Both the position numbers and the translations under genes were made by a program. 46,882 bases of DNA, taken from assembly GCA_017535945.1 (NCBI GenBank), contig JAFXTJ010000121.1, positions 1 to 46,882 on the forward strand, written 5' to 3'. Of this stretch, positions 16,394 to 24,090 are shown one piece after another. This DNA is from Lachnospiraceae bacterium (GTDB lineage: Bacteria > Bacillota > Clostridia > Lachnospirales > Lachnospiraceae). Every line of letters begins with the position of its first letter. Position 1 is the first letter of the stretch. The notes beneath the pieces were generated by a model, which saw only the letters and a list, made by a program, of their open reading frames with translations, had not been told where the DNA came from and did not search any database.

Positions 16394-17976
16394 TTTGTCC
16401 CCTTTCTGCGGATGACGGGTACGACACCGAAAATCTGCTCAAAAAACGCCGCTCGGTTACCGAACAGTCCCTTCTCGAGCGTCACATCCTCTGCCGTATC
16501 CACCGTGATGCGCAGTTCCTGGTCTTTTAGGGCAAAGGTCGACTTGCGGAATTTCTTCATGTGGGAGCGGTCCAGACCGCCCGCCACGCGCAGGATCGCG
16601 GTGAGCTTCAGGATGATCAACCGGCTCGCCTCGTCCGTCACCGGCATGCTGCTTCGAACATCGTCATAGCCCGGGATCGGGGCGTAGGCGTAGCGAACCG
16701 TACAGGCGACGATCTCGCGTTCTCTGTGGGAGAGCCCGATGATCTCGGTCGCCATGATGATCGCGTAGGCGCTCTCGCCGATGTTCATCATGCTCACATA
16801 TTTGCCGCAGTCATGGAGGATCGCGGCGATCTGCAGCAGGAGCCTCTCGCGCTTTGCGAGGCCGTGGATCCGCTTCGTGCTGTCAAAGATCCCGAGCGCG
16901 AGTTCGCCGATGAGCTCGCTCCGCTTGCGGTTGCCCTTGTAGCGCGCGGAAATGTTATAGGCGCTGGCGATGATGTCCTGTTCGAAATCATGCTGTCTGG
17001 CGAGGACACGCTTCTTCTGCGCATATTCGTAGACGATGCCGTCGCAGAGTGTGACACCGGGTGCCCAGACGGCCTGCGCCTGCATGACGTCGGCGATGCA
17101 TTTCACGATGAGGCCCGAGATGTAGACGAGGGGCATGTTCTCATACGGGATCCCGAGGATCCTGGCATTGATCGTGCTCGATTCCGTGGGGACACTGTTC
17201 AGGAACCGGATAAAGGTGTCCGCGGACGCGTAGCCCGGCATCTTTGCCATCTGCTGCGCCTGCTCGTGAGAGATGATCCCCGCCTCCTCGAGCGCCGCGC
17301 TCTTCTGCAAAATGGGGGAGATATAGTCATCGGCGATGATCACATTGACGATCTCGCGGTCCTTTAAATACATCCGGGTGAAAACAGAGAGCTGCGCGCC
17401 GACGATCTCGCTGATGAGTTCGTTGTATCTCCCGGTGCCGACCCCCAGGACGTTGACATTCTCCTTGAGCCGCAGCACGCCCAGCTTGAGGTTCTGTGTG
17501 GTGACAAGCTTCTGCCTGTCAAAGAGCGAGATCTGCACGCTCCCGCCGCCGATGTCCACGATCGCGGAGTTGGTCTCGATCATCTGCCCGAAGGCATCGC
17601 TCTTTAAGGCGATCGCCTTGTAGTCCAGAAAACGCTGCTCCGAGTTGGACAGCAGTTCCACGCGGATCCCGGTGCGCTTCTCGATCTGCTCGAGCACGAC
17701 TGCCGCGTTGCTGCTCTCGCGGATGGCGCTCGTCGCGCAGGCGCGCACCTTTTCCACGCCCCAGCTCTTCATGACCTGGCCGAATTCCGTGAGGATCCGG
17801 CATATCTCGTTGATGTGCGCGCTGCCGAGCCTCCCCGTGGCATAACTCTCACTGCCCAGGTCCACGCGGTGGCGCACATGATCCAGTTCACGGACACCTT
17901 TTCTGGACGAGAGTTCAAAGACCTTCATGGAGATCTCATAGGAGCCTACATCGATCGCTGCATAGATTTCCGCCAT
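16390..17976 (-). CDS. ppx: Ppx/GppA exopolyphosphatase family protein
   Basis: 528 residues. Two actin-like ASKHA lobes (about 1-310) have IDVGSYEISMKVFE as phosphate loop and VDIGGGSVQIS as the second; a C-terminal HD-like domain (about 320-500) contains ILHDCGKYV. The family removes terminal phosphates from polyphosphate or pppGpp. The first loop reads DVGSYE where most members have DxGSNS/T, a deviation that could alter phosphate handling. The start at 17976 is set by GGAGAGACGCACT; the extra seven upstream codons overlap the DUF815 stop. Position between the DUF815 ATPase (13 bp) and ppk1 (4-bp overlap) supports a polyphosphate role. Confidence 0.92.
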   Translation of the reverse strand: MAEIYAAIDVGSYEISMKVFELSSRKGVRELDHVRHRVDLGSESYATGRLGSAHINEICRILTEFGQVMKSWGVEKVRACATSAIRESSNAAVVLEQIEKRTGIRVELLSNSEQRFLDYKAIALKSDAFGQMIETNSAIVDIGGGSVQISLFDRQKLVTTQNLKLGVLRLKENVNVLGVGTGRYNELISEIVGAQLSVFTRMYLKDREIVNVIIADDYISPILQKSAALEEAGIISHEQAQQMAKMPGYASADTFIRFLNSVPTESSTINARILGIPYENMPLVYISGLIVKCIADVMQAQAVWAPGVTLCDGIVYEYAQKKRVLARQHDFEQDIIASAYNISARYKGNRKRSELIGELALGIFDSTKRIHGLAKRERLLLQIAAILHDCGKYVSMMNIGESAYAIIMATEIIGLSHREREIVACTVRYAYAPIPGYDDVRSSMPVTDEASRLIILKLTAILRVAGGLDRSHMKKFRKSTFALKDQELRITVDTAEDVTLEKGLFGNRAAFFEQIFGVVPVIRRKGTK

Positions 17977-17989
17977 AGTGCGTCTCTCC

Positions 17990-19303
17990 TCAACCATCCG
18001 CCGGCTTCGGAGGATCCCCCGCGAGGATCCGGCGGCCCACCAGGTCGTCCACCAGCTGTCTCGCGGTCCGGCCCGAATAGCCCGCGTGCTTCAGTTCCCA
18101 TTGGTTAGCCAGCTCCAGCAGTTCCTGTCTGTCGATCTTAAGTCCCGCGCGCTCCGCGAGCGTGGTCACGATCCGGTAATACTCCGCGGGCGCCGGTGCG
18201 CCGTAGTAGATCGCGAGGCCGAAGCGGTCGTAGAGCGAGAGCTTCTCCTGCACCGTATCATTGCGGTGCACATCGTCATCCGACAGGGTGCGCTTGTCAT
18301 TGAAGCTCTCGCGGATCAGATGGCGCCTGTTGGAGGTTGCCAGGATCAGCACATTATCCGGCTTCTTCTCGAGGCCGCCCTCGATGATCGCCTTGAGGTA
18401 TTTGTACTCCGTCTCGAATTCCTCGAAGCTTAAGTCATCCATGTAGAGAAGGAAGCGGTAGTTGCGGTTCTTGATCTCCCCGATGACATCATTGAGATAC
18501 CGGTATTCATGGCGGTAGATCTCGATGATCCTGAGGCCCTTTTCGTAGTAGGTGTTGGCCAGCGCCTTGACCGAGGTGGACTTGCCGGTGCCGGCATCGC
18601 CGTAGAGCAGGCAATTGTTGGCATCCGCTCCCGCGAGGAACGCCTCGGTGTTGTTTCGCAGGAGTTCCTTGGCGCTCTCGTAACCCACGAGGTCATCGAA
18701 GCGTACGTCCGCGATCCGCATCACGGGGACGATCTCCACGCGCTCCTCTCTCACCTGCAGGCGGAAGGCCCGGTGCAGGCCGTAGGCGCCGACGCCGTAG
18801 CGCTCGTAGAATCCCGTGACTTCATCGAGCATGCTCTGCGCGTCCGGACATTTCGCCAGACGACGCGCCAGTTCGCAGATCTCCCGGCAGGCTTCTTTTC
18901 CGTAGACACGTCCCGCCGCGGGATCCGTGCGGTAATCCGTGAGCAGTCCGATCTCCCGGACGCCGAAACGGTAGACCATATGCTCCAGATCGACGGCGAA
19001 CCAGCTGCGGAAGATCTCCATGTCATGCAGGGCAAAGGCGTTCACAGTCCCCTCCGGCCTGCCGCGGCGCTCCGCGGAGAGCGTGTAGCTGTTCTCGCTC
19101 TCGATGAGAACCCTGGTGAGGAGGACATGGAGGAGGTTGCCGTAGAAGCCGGTCTCGCCGGCCATGGCGAGCAGTGCGTGCGCCAGTCTCGTACAGGCGC
19201 GCGCCGCCCCCGGATCCTTGTCATCCGCCGCCGTGCACAGGTCGGTCAGAAGCGGTGTATACCGTGTGTTTCCGTAGAGTAAGAGCTGTTCCGCTCCGAG
19301 CAT
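17990..19303 (-). CDS. DUF815 family AAA+ ATPase
   Basis: 437 residues. The C-terminal half is a DUF815 AAA+ domain: Walker A YGDAGTGKSTSVKAL (about 225), Walker B FLLYMDDLSFEEF (about 285) and sensor LILATSNRRHL. A helical N-terminal region of about 200 residues has no recognised domain. DUF815 proteins are widespread in Firmicutes and Proteobacteria; their targets are not established. Start ATG is preceded by GGAACGGAGGCGCCT. It sits 14 bp after pheA and 13 bp before ppx, so it is in the middle of one transcription unit. A remodelling role in nutrient stress is a guess from context only. Confidence 0.9.
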   Translation of the reverse strand: MLGAEQLLLYGNTRYTPLLTDLCTAADDKDPGAARACTRLAHALLAMAGETGFYGNLLHVLLTRVLIESENSYTLSAERRGRPEGTVNAFALHDMEIFRSWFAVDLEHMVYRFGVREIGLLTDYRTDPAAGRVYGKEACREICELARRLAKCPDAQSMLDEVTGFYERYGVGAYGLHRAFRLQVREERVEIVPVMRIADVRFDDLVGYESAKELLRNNTEAFLAGADANNCLLYGDAGTGKSTSVKALANTYYEKGLRIIEIYRHEYRYLNDVIGEIKNRNYRFLLYMDDLSFEEFETEYKYLKAIIEGGLEKKPDNVLILATSNRRHLIRESFNDKRTLSDDDVHRNDTVQEKLSLYDRFGLAIYYGAPAPAEYYRIVTTLAERAGLKIDRQELLELANQWELKHAGYSGRTARQLVDDLVGRRILAGDPPKPADG

Positions 19304-19317
19304 AGGCGCCTCCGTTC

Positions 19318-20445
19318 CTAATAGTTTCCGAGGATCCGCAGATTTCTGGCTTCCTCTCTGAGCCCGCGCAGGGCGTTCTTTACGGCATCATCCGCGAGGT
19401 TCCCCTCGAAATCCACGAAGAACCGGTATTCCCAGGCCATATCCGGGATGGGGCGGCTCTCGATCCGGGTCATGTTGAGATCGTTGTAGATGATGTGGGA
19501 CAGCATGCGGTAGAGCGCTCCGGGCTCATGCGGCAGTTCAAAGGAGATGCTCACGCACCGCGCGTTCTTTAAGAAGACCTTCTGATTGGTGATGATGACA
19601 AAGCGCGTGGAATTGCTGCCGTCGCGGTTGATCCCGCGCTCCAGGATCTCCATCCCGTAGTACCGGGCCGCGTATTCGCCCGCGATGGCGGCCTGTGTCG
19701 GATCGTTATCCGCAAGCACCTTCTGCACCGCGAACGCGTTATTCTTCATGCCGACCTGTTTCCAGGAGGGATGAGCGTAGAGAAAGGCATAGCTCTGCAT
19801 GAGGGCCTGCGGGTGGGCGTAGACGGTGGCGATCCGGTCAACGCTGCTCCCCGGGAGGCCCAGGAGGCAGTGCTCGATCTTCATGATCTGTTCCGCCACG
19901 ATCGTGTTCTCGTACGCGGAGAGCAGGTCGTAGATCTCGCTCACCATGCCGGCCGTGGAATTCTCGATCGGCAGCACGCCGTAATCCGCGCGTCCGTCCT
20001 CGATGGCGATCATCGCATCGCGAAAGGTCTCCACCGGAAAGCTGTTCACATCCTCGCCGAAGAACTGTTTCATGGCCGCCTGGGAATAGGAACCCTCCGC
20101 GCCCTGGAAGACCACGCGGATGTTCTCCCGGTCCACGTCGTCGATGCCGATGAAGGGGAGCCGCCCCGCCGTGCCGGCCTCATTGATCTTGCGGTACTGG
20201 AGCTTGCGGCTCATCGCCATGATCTGCCGGTAGAGTTCCTCGACGCCGCGGCGGTTGAAATCGTTGGAGGCTTTGGCGCCCAGCTCGGCGAGTTTGCTCT
20301 GCTCGCGCTCCCTGTCGAGCACGGCCTTGCCGGTTTTGATCTTGTACGCCGCGATCTGTTCGGAGACCGCCATCCGTTCCTCATATAATGCCACGATCTG
20401 ATCGTCGATGGCATCCAGTTGTTTACGAAATTCCGCCAGATCCAT
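19318..20445 (-). CDS. pheA: Bifunctional chorismate mutase/prephenate dehydratase
   Basis: 375 residues. The N-terminal chorismate mutase helices (MDLAEFRKQLDAIDDQIVAL onward, about 1-85) contain the usual Arg, Lys and Glu positions. The prephenate dehydratase domain (about 100-280) has FQGAEGSYSQAA, ENSTAGMV, and NSTRFVIIT with the catalytic Thr of the TRF motif. A C-terminal ACT domain (about 290-370, ELPHEPGALYRML and ESRP) binds phenylalanine for feedback inhibition. It converts chorismate to phenylpyruvate for phenylalanine. The start has AAGGGAGTATATTCC upstream; nine further codons in frame lack a ribosome site. It is the first gene of the operon with DUF815, ppx and ppk1. Confidence 0.96.
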   Translation of the reverse strand: MDLAEFRKQLDAIDDQIVALYEERMAVSEQIAAYKIKTGKAVLDREREQSKLAELGAKASNDFNRRGVEELYRQIMAMSRKLQYRKINEAGTAGRLPFIGIDDVDRENIRVVFQGAEGSYSQAAMKQFFGEDVNSFPVETFRDAMIAIEDGRADYGVLPIENSTAGMVSEIYDLLSAYENTIVAEQIMKIEHCLLGLPGSSVDRIATVYAHPQALMQSYAFLYAHPSWKQVGMKNNAFAVQKVLADNDPTQAAIAGEYAARYYGMEILERGINRDGSNSTRFVIITNQKVFLKNARCVSISFELPHEPGALYRMLSHIIYNDLNMTRIESRPIPDMAWEYRFFVDFEGNLADDAVKNALRGLREEARNLRILGNY

Positions 20446-20463
20446 GGAATATACTCCCTTAAA

Positions 20464-20479
20464 CGCAGGCAAGCCTGCG
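20464..20479 (-). promoter_or_regulatory. Hairpin just upstream of the pheA ribosome site
   Basis: The pheA leader RNA has a 6-bp stem CGCAGG/CCTGCG with a CUUG tetraloop, ending three bases before the AAGGGAG ribosome site. A nearby CAGGC upstream (in CTCAGGCAG) can pair with the same GCCTG, giving an alternative fold. It could tune translation. No Phe-rich leader peptide is present. Confidence 0.4.
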
Positions 20480-20560
20480 CTCTTTCTGCCTGAGCAGGTG
20501 CCGGCAGCGATCTACAGCCCCTCACATATTCGCACACGGCCGCTTCGCGACCTTGTTGTT

Positions 20561-20590
20561 ATTATAATTCGAAAAAGGTCTTGATAGCAA
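20561..20590 (-). promoter_or_regulatory. Promoter for the pheA operon
   Basis: On the minus strand TTGCTA (20585-20590), an 18-bp spacer, and TATAAT (20561-20566). Its -35 box overlaps that of the divergent promoter by two bases. Confidence 0.65.
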
Positions 20591-20610
20591 CCTCGGAAAA
20601 GAAGTATAAT
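20581..20610 (+). promoter_or_regulatory. Promoter for the DUF5050 gene
   Basis: TTGATA (20581-20586), 18-bp spacer, perfect TATAAT (20605-20610), pointing right. The start codon is about 48 bp past the expected transcription start. Confidence 0.7.
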
Positions 20611-20663
20611 AAATAGTCGAAAGCACTTGATTTGGGGTCAGGTCATTTGACGGAGCACAATAT

Positions 20664-21695
20664 ATGGATAATCGAAAAAAACTCGTCCTTGCGCTTCTGG
20701 TCTTTGCCGTACTGTCTGCGGTTGTCGTCACCTATTCCATCCTGTCGGAACGGATCCCCATGAATCCGGACAATACCGTCGGCACCCTGCCGGGGAATGC
20801 CATGAACGGCGGGTATTTCTGTGAGTTCAATGATACCGTGTATTTCTCGCATGTGGAGGACTCCCACTCCCTCTACTCCATGCGTCCCGATGAATCGGAC
20901 TATAAACGCCTGGGCAATATGGGCGTCAATCAGATCTGCGCCGCAGGGAAATTCCTGTATTTCTTCATGGACTCCGATGAGTATTCGAGCGGCAAGGGGC
21001 TGGGCTATGTTGCCAACACCTACGGCATCTACCGCTACCGCATCTCCAATGCCCGTATCACACAGCTCGTGCGGGCCAGGCCGCGGATGATGCAGCTGTG
21101 CGGTTCCACCCTGTATTACGCCGGTGAGAGCGAGAAGGAAGGCAACGGCCTCTACTCGATCCGGATCGATAAAAAGGGTCTGAAGAAGCTCGCGGACCGC
21201 GTGATCTCTCCCGCCGGGTTTGACGGACGTTATCTCTATCACACGGGCATCGGCAGCGATCCGTCCCTCTATTCGCTCAACACCGCCGTGGGCGGCACGG
21301 AGAAGAAGGTGATAAACGGCAATGTCTCGCTGCCCCTGCCGATGGGCGATTTCGTCTACTATGTGGACAATGCCAGAGACTATCATCTCTGCCGGTACAA
21401 CCGGACCACGGCCTCCAGCGAGGAGGTCATCGCGGAACGGATCGATACCTACAATACCGACGGCTTCTTCATCTGGTATGCCACCTCCGTCGGCGACGGC
21501 GCGCTCAAGAGAGCCAATATGGACGGGACGGATATACGTGTCGTGGCTCCCGGTGTCTACAACAATATCTGTCTGACTTCCCGATATACCTATTTCGCAC
21601 CGTTTGACAAGAGCGGTGTAACCACGATGTTCCATGTACCGCGCGATCTGTCGGCTTCCGTGAGCCGTTTCGCTCCGCCGACCGATTTTAAGTAA
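20664..21695 (+). CDS. Membrane-anchored DUF5050-type beta-propeller-like protein
   Basis: 343 residues. One N-terminal transmembrane helix (about 6-25) is followed by an extracytoplasmic domain of repeated units of the form YFxxxDDxxSLYxMxxDGSDxxRL, for example [40 protein letters not shown] and [19 protein letters not shown]. This is the DUF5050 pattern, found in many Clostridia surface proteins and likely a beta-propeller. Function unknown. The ribosome site is weak (ACGGAGCACAATAT). It precedes pyrB by 47 bp with a hairpin in between, so readthrough into pyrBI is possible. Confidence 0.8.
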   Translation: MDNRKKLVLALLVFAVLSAVVVTYSILSERIPMNPDNTVGTLPGNAMNGGYFCEFNDTVYFSHVEDSHSLYSMRPDESDYKRLGNMGVNQICAAGKFLYFFMDSDEYSSGKGLGYVANTYGIYRYRISNARITQLVRARPRMMQLCGSTLYYAGESEKEGNGLYSIRIDKKGLKKLADRVISPAGFDGRYLYHTGIGSDPSLYSLNTAVGGTEKKVINGNVSLPLPMGDFVYYVDNARDYHLCRYNRTTASSEEVIAERIDTYNTDGFFIWYATSVGDGALKRANMDGTDIRVVAPGVYNNICLTSRYTYFAPFDKSGVTTMFHVPRDLSASVSRFAPPTDFK

Positions 21696-21699
21696 CACA

Positions 21700-21718
21700 G
21701 GCAGAGGGTTCCTCTGCC
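21700..21718 (+). promoter_or_regulatory. Hairpin between the DUF5050 gene and pyrB
   Basis: A perfect 8-bp stem GGCAGAGG/CCTCTGCC with a 3-nt loop and no U-run. I see no promoter between it and pyrB. It could be a weak terminator, an RNA processing site, or an attenuator for pyrBI. Confidence 0.45.
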
Positions 21719-21742
21719 GGCTCACGTTATGGAGGAAGGAAA

Positions 21743-22699
21743 ATGAATGAGATGCGTCACCTGATGACACCGATGGACTTCAGTGTCGATGAATTGGAGC
21801 GGCTGTTTGACAAGGCCGCCGACATCGAAGCCCATCTGCAGGATTATGCCCACGCCTGTGACGGCAGGATCCTGGCGACCTGTTTCTACGAGCCCAGCAC
21901 GCGCACACGCCTCTCTTTTGAGACCGCGATGATCCGGCTGGGCGGCCGGGTGATCGGCTTCGCGGATGCCTCGTCGAGCTCGGCGAGCAAGGGTGAGAGC
22001 GTCGCCGATACGATCCGCGTCATCTCCTGCTTCGCCGACATCTGCGCCATGCGCCATCCCAAGGAAGGCGCGGCCATGGTCGCCGCGGCCAGATCGACGA
22101 TCCCGGTCATCAACGCGGGGGACGGCGGCCATGAGCATCCGACGCAGACCCTGACGGATCTGCTGACGATCCGCTCCCTCCATGGCAGGCTCGGGGATTT
22201 CACGATCGGGCTCTGCGGGGATCTGAAGTTCGGCCGCACCGTCCACTCCCTGATCCACGCTCTGGTCCGCTACAAAGGCATCCGTTTCAAATTCATCTCT
22301 CCCCCCGAATTAAAGGTTCCCGATTATATCATAGAAATGCTCAAGGCGGAAAACATCCCGTTTGAGGAAGTGATCCGTCTGGATGACTGCCTGCCGGATC
22401 TCGATCTGCTCTACATGACGTGAGTCCAGCGGGAACGCTTCTTCAACGAAGAGGACTATGTACGGCTCAAGGATTTCTATATCCTGGATAAGGAGAAGCT
22501 CGCGAGAGCCAAATCCACCATGCGCGTTCTGCATCCCCTGCCGCGTGTCAACGAGATCGCGGTCGATGTGGATGATGATGAGCGGGCCGCCTATTTCGCG
22601 CAGGTCCAGTACGGCCTGTATGTGCGCATGGCGCTGATCCTGACGCTGCTCGATCTGACAGATGATCACATGAACCACGGACTGCTCAAGTGGCAGTAA
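21743..22699 (+). pseudogene. pyrB: Aspartate carbamoyltransferase catalytic subunit, interrupted by an in-frame TGA
   Basis: Read through the stop, the frame gives 318 residues, normal for PyrB. The first part (226 codons) has the carbamoyl phosphate loop [18 protein letters not shown] and [10 protein letters not shown]. Codon 227 is TGA (22421-22423); the frame then continues without any further stop as [12 protein letters not shown] and [15 protein letters not shown], both strongly conserved, and ends in TAA. The family motif here is YMTRVQ, so the TGA replaces the Arg that is Arg229 in E. coli, which binds aspartate. One change (CGA to TGA) would explain it. The downstream part shows no decay, so this is a very recent mutation, a sequence error, or readthrough. 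If real and not read through, the enzyme is inactive. AUG is preceded by GGAGGAAGGAAA. Confidence 0.9.
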
Positions 22700-22717
22700 G
22701 ACCGGAAAGGAGACGAT

Positions 22718-23161
22718 ATGCTTAATGTAGGCAAGATCGAAGAGGGCTTTGTGCTGGATCACATCCAGGCGGGAAAGAGTCTCTCCATCTATCATCAGCT
22801 GGGACTGGACAAGCTCGACAACACCGTCGCCATCATCAAGAACGCACGGAGCGGCAAGTCCGGCAAGAAGGACATCCTGAAGGTCGAGGTCGATATCGAC
22901 ACGCTCAACCTCGACGTGCTGGCCTTCATCGACCACAATATCACGGTGAACGTCATCAAGAACGGCGAGATCATCGAAAAGCGCCGTCTGGTCCTGCCCC
23001 GCGAGATCCGTAACATCATCCACTGCCACAATCCGCGCTGCATCACCTCGATCGAACAGGGCCTGCCCCATATCTTCTATCTGGCGGACGAGGAAAAGGA
23101 GATCTACCGCTGCCGTTACTGTGATGAGCGGTACCGCAAGCGCGACGGCGACGAGCTGTGA
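22718..23161 (+). CDS. pyrI: Aspartate carbamoyltransferase regulatory subunit
   Basis: 147 residues. The N-terminal allosteric domain (about 1-95) begins MLNVGKIEEGFVLDHI. The C-terminal zinc domain has CHNPRC and CRYC, four Cys that hold the zinc and make contact with the catalytic chain. In enteric bacteria the subunit binds CTP/UTP and ATP to regulate pyrimidine synthesis. It starts 18 bp after pyrB behind AAAGGAGACGAT and is intact, so the regulatory gene is kept although pyrB is interrupted. Transcription ends at the hairpin 23195-23220. Confidence 0.96.
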   Translation: MLNVGKIEEGFVLDHIQAGKSLSIYHQLGLDKLDNTVAIIKNARSGKSGKKDILKVEVDIDTLNLDVLAFIDHNITVNVIKNGEIIEKRRLVLPREIRNIIHCHNPRCITSIEQGLPHIFYLADEEKEIYRCRYCDERYRKRDGDEL

Positions 23162-23194
23162 AGCGCTGACAGGCAGTATATAGCGTGTATGAAA

Positions 23195-23226
23195 CAGGCG
23201 CCGGCATGAGCCGGCGCCTGTTCTTT
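23195..23226 (+). terminator. Terminator after pyrI
   Basis: A perfect 11-bp stem CAGGCGCCGGC/GCCGGCGCCTG with loop ATGA (arms 23195-23205 and 23210-23220), followed by TTCTTT. It begins 33 bp after the pyrI stop. Confidence 0.85.
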
Positions 23227-23255
23227 ATGCCTGCGGGAGCATTTTCCGGTAATCG

Positions 23256-23287
23256 AAAACCCCGCCGGGGAATCTCCCGACGGGGTT
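23256..23287 (-). terminator. Terminator of the CAP-domain lipoprotein gene
   Basis: On the minus strand a stem AACCCCG/CGGGGTT, extended inside by CGGG/CCCG past a mismatch, followed by TTTTC. It lies 53 bp downstream of the gene's stop codon, back to back with the pyrI terminator. Confidence 0.75.
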
Positions 23288-23340
23288 CTGTATTTGACTT
23301 GCTTATCCGGATCGATCTTCAGATCATGCCAGCTTGCTTC

Positions 23341-23877
23341 TTAGTAGCCGAACTCCTGTGCCCAGTACCAGTCGCCGCCATCCGCGTAGATGCTGATACC
23401 GCAGGTCTGGAAGCTGCCGTCCATGATGTTCTCACGGTGGGTCGGGGAATTCATCCAGGCGCTCACCACAGAATCCGGAGAATCATAGAACTCTGCGAGG
23501 TTCTCGCCGTACATGATCGTCTCGTTCACCGTGTACCAATCCGAACCGTCGGGCCTCGTGTGAGAGAAGAGGCTGGGAAGCTCGGTGGCGCGGACATAAG
23601 CCGCTGCTGCAAGTCCGTTGCTCCAGGAAAGCGGAGCAAGTCCGGCGGCCGTTCTCTGTGCGTTCACCAGATCAAGGGCCTCGCTCGCTGCTGCAAGCAG
23701 GACCGGATCACCGGGGTTCGCTGCCAGCGGAACCGACTCATCCGGGATGACGCCCTCGACGAACGCACGGCTCGCGGAGCCGGCATCCAGTGCGGGAGCC
23801 TTGGCGCCGCACCCGGCCGTAAATACGAGCATGGATGCGATCAGTGTAAGTGCTGCGATCTTTCTCATCTTCTTCAT
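23341..23877 (-). CDS. CAP (SCP/PR1) domain lipoprotein
   Basis: 178 residues. The signal peptide MKKMRKIAALTLIASMLVFTAGC ends in a lipobox with Cys at about 23, so it is a lipoprotein on the outer face of the membrane. The CAP domain (about 60-178) has LDLVNAQRTAAGLAPLSW, the conserved His in FSHTRPDG, GENLAEF, and SPTHRENIMD with the second His. Bacterial CAP proteins are secreted and of mostly unknown activity. The start is chosen for AAAGGAGATTGCC and because the promoter at 23925-23953 puts the transcription start at about 23918, excluding the longer frame. Confidence 0.92.
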   Translation of the reverse strand: MKKMRKIAALTLIASMLVFTAGCGAKAPALDAGSASRAFVEGVIPDESVPLAANPGDPVLLAAASEALDLVNAQRTAAGLAPLSWSNGLAAAAYVRATELPSLFSHTRPDGSDWYTVNETIMYGENLAEFYDSPDSVVSAWMNSPTHRENIMDGSFQTCGISIYADGGDWYWAQEFGY

Positions 23878-23924
23878 GGCAATCTCCTTTTCCGGATAAC
23901 CTGGTACTATCCTTCTTTGCAAGT

Positions 23925-23953
23925 ATCATAACCCCGTTTCCGGGAAAAATCAA
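23925..23953 (-). promoter_or_regulatory. Promoter of the CAP-domain gene
   Basis: On the minus strand TTGATT (23948-23953), 17-bp spacer, TATGAT (23925-23930). The strip upstream (23941-24000) is very A/T-rich, a possible UP element. Confidence 0.65.
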
Positions 23954-24090
23954 GAGAAAAATCAAATTTTCTCAAAATTTTTCAGAAGTTCTGTTTTTGT
24001 GATGATCCGTTATCTGTATTTCGTGATCCGCACATAAACATCCCTTTATTGTTTAAGACGTCCCGCCGGCGGAAAACGGTTCATGTTTTT

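Noticed and set aside
20446-20537. Phe-rich leader peptide before pheA
   Set aside because: No short frame with a run of Phe codons exists between the promoter and pheA.
22421-22423. Altered genetic code or selenocysteine at the pyrB TGA
   Set aside because: TGA ends other genes here, for example comM where it overlaps the dprA start, and rpsT. The family has Arg at this place, not Cys, Sec or Trp, and no SECIS-like stem follows.
24040-24090. Terminator after the GGDEF pair
   Set aside because: CCGCCGGCGG at about 24063-24075 is a palindrome without room for a loop and has no U-run; not convincing.
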